Below are positions 16,790 through 25,745 of a stretch of DNA of 59,112 bases, in pieces. The notes under the pieces were generated by a model. That model saw only the letters and a list, made by a program, of their open reading frames with translations. It did not search any database and was not told where the DNA came from. Source of the stretch: Amycolatopsis circi (lineage in GTDB: Bacteria > Actinomycetota > Actinomycetes > Mycobacteriales > Pseudonocardiaceae). Positions within the stretch are counted from its first letter, which is position 1. Every line of letters starts with the position of its first letter. The position numbers were made by a program, and so were the translations under genes. The stretch is from assembly GCF_003385235.1 (NCBI RefSeq), contig NZ_PQIA01000047.1:1-59112 (forward strand), in the 5' to 3' direction.

Positions 16790-18046
16790 ATGTCTTCGCA
16801 GACGGCCAGCATTCCACGCCGCGTGGTCATCACCGGATGCGGTGTCGTGTCCAGCATCGGCATCGGCGTCCGGGAGTTCACCTCCGCGCTGCGGGCCGGG
16901 CGCAGCAACGTCCGGCCGATCTCGGTGTTCGACACCACCGGGTTCGCCCACGACAACGGCTGCGAGGTCGCCGACTTCGAGCCCGCTCAATGGATTCGCA
17001 CGCTCGACCCCGGCGATCTCGGCCGGGCGAGCCGGTTCTCCACCGCCGCCGCGCGCCTCGCCGTCGAGGATTCGGGGCTGCCGCTGGAAACCTTGCGCGC
17101 CGCACGCACTCTCGTCTCGGTGGGCAGCACCGACGGCGAGGCGCACGAACTCGACGGTCTGGTGGCGCAGGAACTCTCCGCCGGGCTGGCCGGTCTCGAC
17201 CCGCGGCTGGTGCGCCGCACTTCCGCGGGCCGGCTCGCCACGTCGATCGCGCGCGAACTGGAACTGACCGACGTCGAGACCGGGACCATCGCGACGGCGT
17301 GTTCGGCGGGCAACTACGCCATCGGCAACTCGCTCGACGCGATCCGGTGCGGGGACGCCGAGTTCGCCCTCTGCGGCGGCGCGGATGCGCTGTGCCGCAA
17401 GACGTTCACCTCGTTCTACCGGTTGCGCAGCATCGCCCCGGACTGCTGCCGTCCGTTCGACCGCAACCGGATGGGCATCCTCACCGGCGAGGGCGCGGGC
17501 ATTCTTCTGCTGGAGAGCCTCGACTCCGCGCTCGCTCGCGGGGCTCGGATCTACGCGGAAGTGCTGGGCTACGGCATGTCCTGCGACGCACACCATCCGG
17601 TCGCGCCGCATCAGGCCGGGATCGCCCGCTGCATGGAACTGGCGCTGGCCGACGCCGGGGTCAAACCGTCCGAGATCGACCTGATCTCCGCGCACGGCAC
17701 CGGCACCAAAGCCAACGACATGACCGAATCCGCCGCGATCCGCGATCTCTTCGGGCCGAAGCCGCCGCGCACCGTGTCGATGAAGTCGATGCTGGGGCAC
17801 TCGATGGGCGCAGCGAGCGCGCTGGCCGCGATCGGCTGTTCGATCGCGCTCACCGAGCAGTTCATCCCGCCCACCATCAACCACCGCGACACCGACCCGG
17901 ACTGCCCGGTGGACTGCGTGCCCAACCAATCCGTCGACGCCGACCTCGACATCGTGCAGAACAACGGCTGGGCCTTCGGCGGCAACAACGCCGTGGTCCT
18001 GCTCGGCCGGTACGAGCGGCAGCCCCGAAAGGAGACCGCGCGGTGA
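16790..18046 (+). CDS. Beta-ketoacyl-ACP synthase, KS-alpha type
   Basis: This 418-residue protein is a full FabF/type II KS. Catalytic Cys171 lies in TIATACSAG, His302 in SAHGTGTKAND and His337 in KSMLGHSMGA, which give the Cys-His-His triad. The C-terminal WAFGGNNAVVLL is also present. It should condense malonyl-ACP with the chain on the ACP and act as a heterodimer with the next product. It overlaps the CLF-like gene by 4 nt. No cyclase or aromatase is present, so an aromatic polyketide is unlikely; the KR next door points to a reduced chain of the ishigamide/cinnamoyl-lipid kind (inference). Confidence 0.95.
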   Translation: MSSQTASIPRRVVITGCGVVSSIGIGVREFTSALRAGRSNVRPISVFDTTGFAHDNGCEVADFEPAQWIRTLDPGDLGRASRFSTAAARLAVEDSGLPLETLRAARTLVSVGSTDGEAHELDGLVAQELSAGLAGLDPRLVRRTSAGRLATSIARELELTDVETGTIATACSAGNYAIGNSLDAIRCGDAEFALCGGADALCRKTFTSFYRLRSIAPDCCRPFDRNRMGILTGEGAGILLLESLDSALARGARIYAEVLGYGMSCDAHHPVAPHQAGIARCMELALADAGVKPSEIDLISAHGTGTKANDMTESAAIRDLFGPKPPRTVSMKSMLGHSMGAASALAAIGCSIALTEQFIPPTINHRDTDPDCPVDCVPNQSVDADLDIVQNNGWAFGGNNAVVLLGRYERQPRKETAR

Positions 18047-19122
18047 CCGCACCTGCCCGTCGCCGTCCGGTCATCTCGGCCTGGACGGCCATTTCCCCCT
18101 TCGGCTACGGCCGGGAAGCGTTCGCCGACGGCGTTCGCTCCCGCCGTGAGCCGACCATTGATTCCGGCACCCAAGGTGATCCGGCAGCCATCGTGCCCAG
18201 CTTCGACGTGCGCGAAATGTTCGGCCGCAAGAAGACCCGGGCGATGAACCGGGTCAGCGGGCTCACCGTGGCGGCCGCGCAGCAGCTGCTCGCCGACATG
18301 GAACTGGCTCCGGACGGCGACCGCGAGCACATCGGCTTCGTGCTCGGCACCACGACCGGCAGCGCGCAGAGCATGATGGATCTGACCCGCGCGTCGATCA
18401 CCGGCGAACAGCCTGACCACGTCGAGCCCGCGGCGGTGCCCGGCACCGTGATGAACTGCGCGGCCGGGCAGGCCGCGATCTGGCACGGGCTCAAGGGGCC
18501 CAACGCCACGATCGCCGCTGGTCGCACGACTGGGTTGCAGGCGTTGAACTACGCCCGCCGCCTGCTGATGACCGACCGCGCGGCCCAGGTGCTGTGCGGT
18601 GCGGCCGAGGAGCATTCCGACGCCCGGTCCTGGCTTGAACACCACCGGCGCGGCGGGTCCGCGACGCTCGGCGAGGGCTGCGCCATGTTCCTGCTCGAAC
18701 CGGCGGACTCGGCCGATCCGCGCAGCGTGCTGGCGACGTTGACCGGCATCGACTCGCGGATCTGCCTCGACGGCGACCTCGCCGGAACCCTGCACGCCAC
18801 CGTCTCCTCGCTGTTGAAACGGTCTGGCGTTGCGGCGGAACGGGTGTGGGCGGCGGTCGGCAGCGGCTTCCCCGCCGGATCGGAACGCCCTGAGGACGCG
18901 ACGCTGCGGCAGTTGTTCGGCGACGAAGTGACGGATCGCGTGCCGCCGGTGGATCTCATCGGCGACACCTCGGCGGCGACCGCGCTGTTCGGGCTGGCTT
19001 CGGTGCTCAGCATCGCTGACGGGGCCGAGCACGGCGAGCAGGATCACATCGTCGTCACCGCCTGCGATGACGACGGTTCGGTGGCCTGCGCGCTGCTGCA
19101 GCTCGGCGGTGAGTCGCGATGA
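18043..19122 (+). CDS. Chain-length-factor-like KS-beta partner lacking catalytic Cys
   Basis: The 359-residue thiolase-fold protein aligns with the preceding KS. Where the KS has TIATACSAG, this protein has TIAAGRTTG, which puts Arg161 in place of the catalytic Cys. HGTGT is also missing. It is shorter than most CLFs (about 400). These losses make it the non-catalytic subunit of a KS/CLF heterodimer that sets chain length. Typical aromatic CLFs have Gln at this site, so Arg is uncommon. GTG at 18043 overlaps the KS stop, and its own stop overlaps the KR start. Confidence 0.88.
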   Translation: MTAPARRRPVISAWTAISPFGYGREAFADGVRSRREPTIDSGTQGDPAAIVPSFDVREMFGRKKTRAMNRVSGLTVAAAQQLLADMELAPDGDREHIGFVLGTTTGSAQSMMDLTRASITGEQPDHVEPAAVPGTVMNCAAGQAAIWHGLKGPNATIAAGRTTGLQALNYARRLLMTDRAAQVLCGAAEEHSDARSWLEHHRRGGSATLGEGCAMFLLEPADSADPRSVLATLTGIDSRICLDGDLAGTLHATVSSLLKRSGVAAERVWAAVGSGFPAGSERPEDATLRQLFGDEVTDRVPPVDLIGDTSAATALFGLASVLSIADGAEHGEQDHIVVTACDDDGSVACALLQLGGESR

Positions 19123-19853
19123 GCAGAACCGCACTCGTCACCGGCGGCTCCCGAGGGATCGGCCGGGCAGTCGTGCTCCGACTGGCACAGGACGGGTTCG
19201 ACGTCGCTTTCTGCTACCACAGCAATCAAACCGCGGCCGACGTCCTCGTCAAGGAGGTCCTTGACCTGGGCGTCCGGGTCGAGGCCAGCCAGGTCGACGT
19301 CGCCGACGGCGAGGCGGTCACGGCGTGGGTCGAGCGCACGGCTGACGAGTTCAGTCCGCCGGACGCGCTGGTCACCTCGGCCGGGATCACCCGCGACGGT
19401 TCGCTCGCGCTGATGTCCGAGCCGGACTGGTCGAGCGTCCTGCGCACGAACCTCGACGGCGTCTTCCACGCGTGCCGTCCCGCCGTGTTCCGGATGATCA
19501 AACGCCGCGCCGGAAGCGTAGTGACGCTGTCCTCGGTGTCGGGCGTGCACGGCAATCCGACGCAGACCAACTACTCCGCGGCCAAGAGCGGAGTGCTCGG
19601 CTTCACGAAGGCGCTGGCCAAGGAAGTCGGCCGGTACGGGGTGCGGGTCAACTCCGTCGCGCCGGGCCTGATCGAGACCGACATGCTCGGCAAGCTCAGC
19701 GAAGCGACCCGCGAGAAGATGCTGCGGGCCGTTCCGCTGCGCCGGTTCGGCAGGCCGGAAGAAGTCGCCGACCTGGTGTCCTTCCTGGTTTCCGAACGCG
19801 CCTCCTACATCACCGGCAGCGTCTTCGAGGTCGACGGCGGCTTCGTCGTCTAG
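19119..19853 (+). CDS. 3-oxoacyl-ACP reductase (FabG-like SDR)
   Basis: This 244-residue classical short-chain dehydrogenase has GGSRGIG (NADPH loop, 9-15), Asn111, Ser139 in TLSSVSG, and Tyr152/Lys156 in YSAAKSG. The C-terminal GSVFEVDGG is typical of FabG. It should reduce the beta-keto group made by the adjacent KS/CLF on the ACP. ATG overlaps the CLF stop by 4 nt. No dehydratase or enoyl reductase is encoded in the window, so the chain either keeps hydroxyls or borrows dehydratases from elsewhere. Confidence 0.94.
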   Translation: MSRTALVTGGSRGIGRAVVLRLAQDGFDVAFCYHSNQTAADVLVKEVLDLGVRVEASQVDVADGEAVTAWVERTADEFSPPDALVTSAGITRDGSLALMSEPDWSSVLRTNLDGVFHACRPAVFRMIKRRAGSVVTLSSVSGVHGNPTQTNYSAAKSGVLGFTKALAKEVGRYGVRVNSVAPGLIETDMLGKLSEATREKMLRAVPLRRFGRPEEVADLVSFLVSERASYITGSVFEVDGGFVV

Positions 19854-19922
19854 CTGATCTCCCCCAGCGGCAGCGCAGAAAGCGCGTGCCGCGTCCTGTC
19901 CGTGCGCTGGCGAAAGGACGTC

Positions 19923-21293
19923 ATGAGCGCCGAGAACGGTTTCATCCCGCGGCTCAAGACCGCGGTTCTGGGCACGGCCGACCGCCCGCTGGTGTTCGTC
20001 GGCAACTTCGAGGTCGAAGAGCAGTGGGCGGTCGACGAGCAGGGATTGCCCAGGGTGTCCGCCCCGGGCGGCACGGCGGTCGTCAACAGCATGGACGAGT
20101 TCGCGTTGCTGCTGGGCGGAAAGCGGGACCACGTGGTGCTCAAGCACGCGCCGGACCCCGGTTACCGCAGTTACCTGGAAGGGCTTGGCCTCGACCTGCC
20201 GCAGATCCACGTGATCGCGGACCCGGACCCGGCGCGCACGGTCAGCCAGGACGCCCTGCACGATCCGTGGTTGATCGCCGCGCTTTCCGCGCTGCGCACT
20301 GACGAAGCGCATCTGCTTGCCCACGGCGTCTCGGCGGTGGAGGAAGAACTGTCCACCGCGACTGGGCTTCCGCTGGCTGCGCCGGACGCGGCCCGCTGCA
20401 AGGCGGTGAACAGCAAGATCTACAGCCGGCGCATCGCGACGCAGCTCGGACTGCGGCAGCCGAACGGCTGGGCGTGCGACACGCTCGATCTGCTCGATGC
20501 GGCGGTCACCGAGGCCGCCTCAGTGCTTGCCACCGGGCGACGGGTCGTCGTCAAGGAGGCGTTCGGGGTGTCCGGCAAGGGGATCTCGGTGGTCTCCGAC
20601 GAACGCAGGCTCGACCGGTTGCGGCGGATGATCTCCGCGACCGCGCGGCGGAAGGGCCGGGACCGGATCGCGTTCGTCATCGAGGAGTGGGTGGACAAGC
20701 GCTCCGACCTCAACTACCAGTTCACCGTGAGCCGGGACGGTTCGGTGCGCTTCGACTTCGTCAAGGAGCTGATCACCGAGAACGGCGTCCACAAAGGACA
20801 TCGGATCCCGCCGCGGCTGGACGAGGCGCAGATCGATAGCATCCGGTCCGCGGCGCAGGCGCTGGGCGGGCAGCTCGCCGCCGACGGTTACTACGGCGTC
20901 GTCGGAGTGGACGCGATCGTCGAACCGGACGGCGGCATCTTCCCGGTGCTGGAAATCAACGCCCGCAACAACATGTCCACCTACCAGGTGCCGATCCAGG
21001 AACGCTTCGTCACCGCGGGCGAGACCGCGATGGCCCGGCACTACTCGCTGCGGCTCGGTGCCAGCGTCGGCTTCGACCGGGTCCGCGACGTGCTCGGCGA
21101 CCTGCTGTTCGACGGCGCGGGCAGCGGCCTGCTGGTGAACAACTTCGCCACCGTCAACGCCGGCGCGCAGACCGCCGACGGAGCCCCGTTCGCCGGGCGC
21201 CTCTACGGCGTGCTCATCGGGGATTCGGTCGCCGAGGTCGACCGGATCGACGCGCGAGTCGAACGCGCCCTGGCCGTCCTGCAGCAGGACTGA
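19923..21293 (+). CDS. ATP-grasp ligase, probably PGM1-like
   Basis: The 456-residue protein has an N-terminal pre-ATP-grasp segment (PLVFVGNFEVEEQWA), then ATP-grasp features VVVKEAFGVSGKGISVV and the Mg-binding FPVLEINARNNMS, and a separate C-terminal domain (about 390-456). The arrangement resembles PGM1 of pheganomycin biosynthesis, which joins a nonproteinogenic amino acid to peptides through an acyl-phosphate. ATG at 19923 has AAAGGA 5-6 nt upstream; the 69-nt gap after the KR is the largest before the SbnA gene. Candidate substrates are Dap, the NRPS product or the polyketide acid. Having both an ATP-grasp ligase and an NRPS implies two amide-forming routes in one pathway. Confidence 0.82.
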   Translation: MSAENGFIPRLKTAVLGTADRPLVFVGNFEVEEQWAVDEQGLPRVSAPGGTAVVNSMDEFALLLGGKRDHVVLKHAPDPGYRSYLEGLGLDLPQIHVIADPDPARTVSQDALHDPWLIAALSALRTDEAHLLAHGVSAVEEELSTATGLPLAAPDAARCKAVNSKIYSRRIATQLGLRQPNGWACDTLDLLDAAVTEAASVLATGRRVVVKEAFGVSGKGISVVSDERRLDRLRRMISATARRKGRDRIAFVIEEWVDKRSDLNYQFTVSRDGSVRFDFVKELITENGVHKGHRIPPRLDEAQIDSIRSAAQALGGQLAADGYYGVVGVDAIVEPDGGIFPVLEINARNNMSTYQVPIQERFVTAGETAMARHYSLRLGASVGFDRVRDVLGDLLFDGAGSGLLVNNFATVNAGAQTADGAPFAGRLYGVLIGDSVAEVDRIDARVERALAVLQQD

Positions 21294-21331
21294 GCACCCG
21301 TTTCCGCCCAGCCGAAGAATAAGGAAGTTCT

Positions 21332-22369
21332 GTGACCGAAACCGCTACCGTTCCGGAGTTCGCCGTCGTGTCCGGATCCCAGGTGCACCAGGTGCTCGAC
21401 GGCGCCGAGAAGCAACTGGTCGAGCTGATCGAGGCGGCCTACCGGCTGCACGGCCAGCAGGCGACCGTCAACCCGCCCTCCTACTTCCTCCGGTTCCCGG
21501 ACCGGCCGTCCGCGCGGATCATCGCGCTGCCCGCCTCGGTCGGCGGGGAGGTCGCGGTGGACGGGGTCAAGTGGATCTCCAGCTTCCCGGAGAACGTCCG
21601 CACCGGGCTGCCGCGCGCGTCGGCCGTGCTGATCCTCAACGACCAGGTGACCGGGTACCCGCTGGCCTGCATGGAAAGCTCGATCATCAGCGCCGCCCGG
21701 ACCGCGGCGTCGGCGGCGCTGGCGGCCGATTGGCTCAGCCGGCGCGGCGAGCGGCCGCGGCGGCTCGGGTTCGTCGGCACCGGCCTCATCGCGCGGTACG
21801 TGCACCGGTTCCTGATCGGCACCGGCTGGGACTTCGACGAGACCGCCGTGTTCGACCTCTCCGCCGAGCACGCCGCGGGCTTCCGGGGATACCTGGAGAG
21901 CACGGGCGCGAGCGGGATCGCGGTGCGCGAGAGCGCGGAGGAACTGATCCGCGGCAGCGACCTGATCGTGTTCGCTACCGTCGCCGGCGAACCGCACGTG
22001 CACGATCCGGCCTGGTTCGACCACAACCCGCTGGTGCTGAACGTTTCCCTGCGCGACCTGTCCACCGAGGTGATCCTGGCGTCGGCCAACGTGGTCGACG
22101 ACGTCGAGCACTGCCTCAAGGCCAACACCTCGGTGCACCTGGCCGAACAGGCCACCGGCGGACGCGACTTCCTCGGCGGCACCCTCTTCGACGTCATGAC
22201 CGGGGCACTCGCCCTGAACGCTGACCAGCCGCTGGTGTTCTCGCCGTTCGGCCTCGGCGTGCTGGACCTCGCGGTCGGCAAGCACGTCCTGGACGAGCTG
22301 CGCCGCCGCGGCGAACTGCACGAGGTCGGCGACTTCTTCTTCGAACTCGACCGCTACGGCAAGCGCTGA
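21332..22369 (+). CDS. sbnB: SbnB-like N-((2S)-2-amino-2-carboxyethyl)-L-glutamate dehydrogenase
   Basis: This 345-residue member of the ornithine cyclodeaminase/mu-crystallin family has a Rossmann motif LGFVGTGLIARYVHRF at about 147-162. SbnB oxidatively cleaves the SbnA product to L-2,3-diaminopropionate and 2-oxoglutarate with NAD+. It follows directly in front of an SbnA-like gene (4-nt gap), the pairing that predicts Dap synthesis. GTG at 21332 has AAGGAAG 4-5 nt upstream. Family alternatives (ornithine cyclodeaminase, alanine dehydrogenase) are less likely given the neighbour. Confidence 0.88.
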   Translation: MTETATVPEFAVVSGSQVHQVLDGAEKQLVELIEAAYRLHGQQATVNPPSYFLRFPDRPSARIIALPASVGGEVAVDGVKWISSFPENVRTGLPRASAVLILNDQVTGYPLACMESSIISAARTAASAALAADWLSRRGERPRRLGFVGTGLIARYVHRFLIGTGWDFDETAVFDLSAEHAAGFRGYLESTGASGIAVRESAEELIRGSDLIVFATVAGEPHVHDPAWFDHNPLVLNVSLRDLSTEVILASANVVDDVEHCLKANTSVHLAEQATGGRDFLGGTLFDVMTGALALNADQPLVFSPFGLGVLDLAVGKHVLDELRRRGELHEVGDFFFELDRYGKR

Positions 22370-22373
22370 GCCG

Positions 22374-23351
22374 ATGCCGATCATCACCAGTCCGCACGAG
22401 TTCAACGTCGAGGACCTGTTCGTCGACCTGAACGGATGTACAGGGCGATCGCTCTACCTCAAATGCGAGGGCTTCAACTTCGCCGGTTCGATCAAGATCA
22501 AGGCGGCGACCGAGATGATCGACGCCGCCGAACTGGACGGCACGCTGGCACCGGGCGCGACCCTCGTGGAGAGTTCGTCGGGCAACCTCGGGGTGGCGCT
22601 GAGCCTGGTCGCCACCAGCCGGGGTTACCGGTTCATCTGCGTTACCGATTCACGCTGCACCCTCGGCGCCCGGCAGCTGATGCAGACGCTCGGCGCCGAG
22701 GTGCACGTGATCACCGAGCCGCATCCGGAAGACGGGTTGCTCGGCGCGCGGATCGCGCACGTGCGGCGGCTGTGCGCCGAGGGCGACGACCGAGTGTGGC
22801 TCAACCAGTACGCGAACGCGGGCAACTGGCAGGCGCACTACCGCACCACCGGCCCGCAGATCGCGAACTCGTTCCCCGATGCCGACGTGGTGTTCATCGG
22901 AGCGGGCACGACGGGCACGCTGATGGGATGCGCGCGTTATCTGCGCGAGCACTGCCCGGCCATGCGCGTGGTGGCCATCGACACCGTGGGTTCGGTGACC
23001 TTCGGGACCCCGGCCGCACCGCGGATGATCCCCGGTCTCGGCACCGGAGTTCGGCCGGTCCTGCTCGACGAGTCCTATGTGGACGATGTGGTGCACGTGC
23101 CGGAACTCGACACCGTGCGCATGTGCCGTCATCTCGTCCGGGCGGGTTTCCTGTTCGGCGGCTCGACCGGCACTGTCGTCGCCGGGGCGCTGAACTGGCT
23201 CGACCGGCACGCGCCCGGCGGAAGCTTCACCGCGGTGGCGGTCGCCCCGGATCTCGGCGACCGCTACCTGGACACGGTCTACCACGACCAGTGGGTGGCC
23301 GACCTCTACGGAGACGCGGCGCTCGCCCCGCCCGCCGCGCTCGGGAGCTAG
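22374..23351 (+). CDS. sbnA: SbnA-like 2,3-diaminopropionate biosynthesis PLP synthase (copy 1)
   Basis: This 325-residue fold-type II PLP enzyme belongs to the cysteine synthase superfamily. Lys41 in NFAGSIKIKAA is the Schiff-base Lys, VESSSGNLGVAL binds the substrate carboxylate, and GAGTTGTLMGCARYL holds the phosphate loop. SbnA condenses O-phosphoserine with L-glutamate to give ACEGA, which SbnB then cleaves to Dap. The NFAGSIK signature (not NPGGSVKDR as in CysK) fits the SbnA group. It is next to sbnB. A second copy lies at 36462-37442, about 60% similar by eye. Confidence 0.9.
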   Translation: MPIITSPHEFNVEDLFVDLNGCTGRSLYLKCEGFNFAGSIKIKAATEMIDAAELDGTLAPGATLVESSSGNLGVALSLVATSRGYRFICVTDSRCTLGARQLMQTLGAEVHVITEPHPEDGLLGARIAHVRRLCAEGDDRVWLNQYANAGNWQAHYRTTGPQIANSFPDADVVFIGAGTTGTLMGCARYLREHCPAMRVVAIDTVGSVTFGTPAAPRMIPGLGTGVRPVLLDESYVDDVVHVPELDTVRMCRHLVRAGFLFGGSTGTVVAGALNWLDRHAPGGSFTAVAVAPDLGDRYLDTVYHDQWVADLYGDAALAPPAALGS

Positions 23352-23470
23352 TACCACTCGAAATCGAGGTGCCACGCCTAGTGTGCGCACGATCACGAGG
23401 AGCCATCCTTAGACCGTCCGGCTTGCCGCCTGCGCGGCGGGAGGCCTGAAGCGGCCCAAGGAGTGCGGCA

Positions 23471-24781
23471 TTGCGAACGCTACCTCTGCTCCGTCTCGCG
23501 CGGTGGTGTGCCGGGCACCCCGGCCCGGTCCTGGGCGCGTGGCTGCTGTTCCTGGTCGTGGCGGCGAGTGAGGGTCTCGCCGCCACGTCCGGTGGCTCCG
23601 CGCAGGCGGGCTTGGTGTCCGCCCCGTCGGCCGGTTCCGTGCTCGCGGTCGGCTGCCTGCTCACCGCCCTGCTGCTGTTGCTGGTGCTGGGTTCGCTGCG
23701 GCTGGCCGCGCTCGCGTTCGGATATCTCGCGACCGTCGGGGTCAGTGCGCTCGGAGTCCTGATGGCGATCTCCGAAGCCGGCGCGGGCGCGTTCGGCAGC
23801 TGGAACCTCGTTCTCCTGCCGGGCATCACGAGCGCGGCCAACCATCTGCTGTTCGCGGTCCGCAGGCAGCAGGAAATGCCGCCGGGCAAGCACGACGCGT
23901 CCGACACGGCGCAGATCGTCGCCTCGACCGCCGGGCGGACCGCGCTCGTCACCGGACTCGCGATGCTGGCCGCGATGACCGGCCTGTATCTGACCGGCGA
24001 ACCGCAGGTCATGCGGCTGGCCGCGGCCGTGGTTCTGGTGGTCCTCGTGGAAGCCGCCGCGGCTCTGTCGCTGCTTCCGGTGTTGCTGACCCGGATCGCG
24101 CTGCCCGTGCGGAGGTCGTTCCAGTGGCACTGGCTGCCCCGGTTCGTTGCCCGTCTGCCAGCAACCTGGCGCTACCGAAGCGCAGCGGGACTCATCGGCG
24201 CGCTGGTCTGTGCCGCCGCGGCTCTCGGTTTCGTCGTCTACCGCTATCTCGAATCGCCGACGCTGCCGCCGTTGCCGTTGGCGCTGCTGATCGGGCTGAC
24301 CTCGCTGGCGGTGATCACGGCTTTCCGGCCGGTGGCGGTCGCGCTGACGACCGCGGTGCTTTCGGTGCTGTCCGCGCTCTTCGCGCTGACCATGCTCACT
24401 TGCATGGCTCCGCCGACGCCGACGTGGCTGCCCGTGGCACTGGTGGCCGTGCTCGCCGCGCCCACGACCGACATGCACGTCTGTCTGCTGCATCACTTCC
24501 GCGTCGAGGCGCTGACCGGGATGTCGCCGCAGCACGTGCTCGCCGAGGGACTGCGTCGCGGGACTGTGGCGATCTCCAGTGCGAGTGTGGTGTCGATCGG
24601 GGTCTTCAGTGCTCTCGGGATCGCCGGCACCGGCGCGCTGAGCGAGTTCGGCTGGGCGGCCGCCGCGGCGTTGGCGATGGACGTGCTGGTGATCCGGTTG
24701 GTGCTGCTGCCCTTGCTGCTCTCACTAGCGGGCCCGGTCCGCTGGTGGCGGCGGACCGGGCCGGGGGCTGCGCGTAAGTGA
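23471..24781 (+). CDS. Compact MMPL/RND-type membrane protein lacking porter domains
   Basis: This 436-residue protein has about 11-12 hydrophobic helices and MMPL-type order (TM1, then GYLATVGVSALGVLMA, GITSAANHLLFAVRR, a second TM1-like helix, and PTTDMHVCLLHHFRVEA near the C-terminus). Normal MMPL proteins carry a large extracytoplasmic loop of 130 residues or more between TM1 and TM2 and between TM7 and TM8. Here those loops are about 20-30 residues. TTG at 23471 has AAGGAG 7 nt upstream. It ends the plus-strand operon, so export or assembly of the product is likely, but the missing porter domains make ordinary RND drug efflux doubtful. Confidence 0.75.
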   Translation: MRTLPLLRLARWCAGHPGPVLGAWLLFLVVAASEGLAATSGGSAQAGLVSAPSAGSVLAVGCLLTALLLLLVLGSLRLAALAFGYLATVGVSALGVLMAISEAGAGAFGSWNLVLLPGITSAANHLLFAVRRQQEMPPGKHDASDTAQIVASTAGRTALVTGLAMLAAMTGLYLTGEPQVMRLAAAVVLVVLVEAAAALSLLPVLLTRIALPVRRSFQWHWLPRFVARLPATWRYRSAAGLIGALVCAAAALGFVVYRYLESPTLPPLPLALLIGLTSLAVITAFRPVAVALTTAVLSVLSALFALTMLTCMAPPTPTWLPVALVAVLAAPTTDMHVCLLHHFRVEALTGMSPQHVLAEGLRRGTVAISSASVVSIGVFSALGIAGTGALSEFGWAAAAALAMDVLVIRLVLLPLLLSLAGPVRWWRRTGPGAARK

Positions 24782-24782
24782 G

Positions 24783-24798
24783 CCGGGAAATCACCCGG
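24783..24798. terminator. Small inverted repeat between convergent operons
   Basis: CCGGG-AAATCA-CCCGG spans the 9-nt gap and stop codons between the two main operons. The stem is only 5 bp, so it is at best a weak bidirectional terminator. Confidence 0.35.
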
Positions 24799-25744
24799 TG
24801 GTCGGGTGCCCGGTGAGGTCGAGGAAGGCTTCGTCGAGGGTCGGCCTGCGGAGCGCGAAGTCCGCCAGCGCGACGCCGCGTTCGTGCAATGCGTTCGCCG
24901 CCGCAGCGATCCCGCCGCTCTCGTCCAGCAGTTCGAGGGAGATGCTGCACCGGCGCTCGTCCACGACCGGCACGCCGACCGCGACCGGCGTCAGGGCCGC
25001 CACTGCGTCCGCGAGGCCTTCGGGGTGGGCGACGGCGACTTCTAGCCGCTCCCGGCCGACCTTGCGCTTGAGTTCGTCCGCGGTTCCTTCCGCGACGCTC
25101 CGGCCCTTGTCGATGACGACGATCCGGTCGGCGAGGTAGTCGGCTTCTTCGAGGTACTGCGTGGTGAGCAGGACCGTGACGCCTTCGCTGACCAGTTCGC
25201 GGACCATCGTCCACAAACCCATCCGGCTCGCCGGGTCGAGCCCGGTGGTCGGTTCGTCCAGGAACAACACCGAGGGCCGCGCCACCAGACAGGTCGCGAG
25301 GTCCAGCCGGCGACGCATCCCGCCGGAGTACGTGCCGACCGCGCGGTCCGCCGCCTCGACGAGGTTGAACCGCTCCAGCAGTTCTCCCGCGCGGGCGCGC
25401 GCTCCTTGACGGCCGAGGTGCAGGAGACGGCCCAGCAGCACCAGGTTTTGCCTGCCGGTCAACAACTCGTCCACGGCCGCGTACTGGCCGGCGAGCGCGA
25501 TGTGCCGCTGGACCTGCTTGCGTTCCCGCACGATGTCGTGCCCGGCGACGAGCGCGCGGCCGCTGTCCGGCGGGAGCAGCGTCGCGAGCATCCGGACGGT
25601 GGTGGTTTTGCCCGCGCCGTTGGGGCCGAGCAAGCCCAGCACCGTGCCGGGCGGGACGGCGAGGTCGACGCCCGCGAGCGCTTCGTGGTCGCCGTAGCTT
25701 TTGCGGAGCCCTTCGGCTTCGATCGCGAGTTCTCCGTGTGCCAT
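24791..25744 (-). CDS. DrrA-type ABC transporter ATP-binding protein
   Basis: This 317-residue protein has Walker A LGPNGAGKTTT, signature YSGGMRRRLDLA, Walker B SVLFLDEPTTGLDP and the H-loop-region LLTTQYLEEADYLADR, followed by the C-terminal extension typical of daunorubicin-resistance DrrA. ATG at 25744 starts one nt after the MbtH stop. It should pair with the ABC-2 permease two genes upstream to export the product, or give self-resistance. Last gene of the minus-strand operon. Confidence 0.94.
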   Translation of the reverse strand: MAHGELAIEAEGLRKSYGDHEALAGVDLAVPPGTVLGLLGPNGAGKTTTVRMLATLLPPDSGRALVAGHDIVRERKQVQRHIALAGQYAAVDELLTGRQNLVLLGRLLHLGRQGARARAGELLERFNLVEAADRAVGTYSGGMRRRLDLATCLVARPSVLFLDEPTTGLDPASRMGLWTMVRELVSEGVTVLLTTQYLEEADYLADRIVVIDKGRSVAEGTADELKRKVGRERLEVAVAHPEGLADAVAALTPVAVGVPVVDERRCSISLELLDESGGIAAAANALHERGVALADFALRRPTLDEAFLDLTGHPTTG

Positions 25745-25745
25745 G

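Noticed and set aside
23421..23440. CCGCC-N5-GGCGG hairpin between SbnA and the MMPL-like gene as terminator
   Set aside because: The stem is only 5 bp without T-tract and lies inside an otherwise continuous operon.
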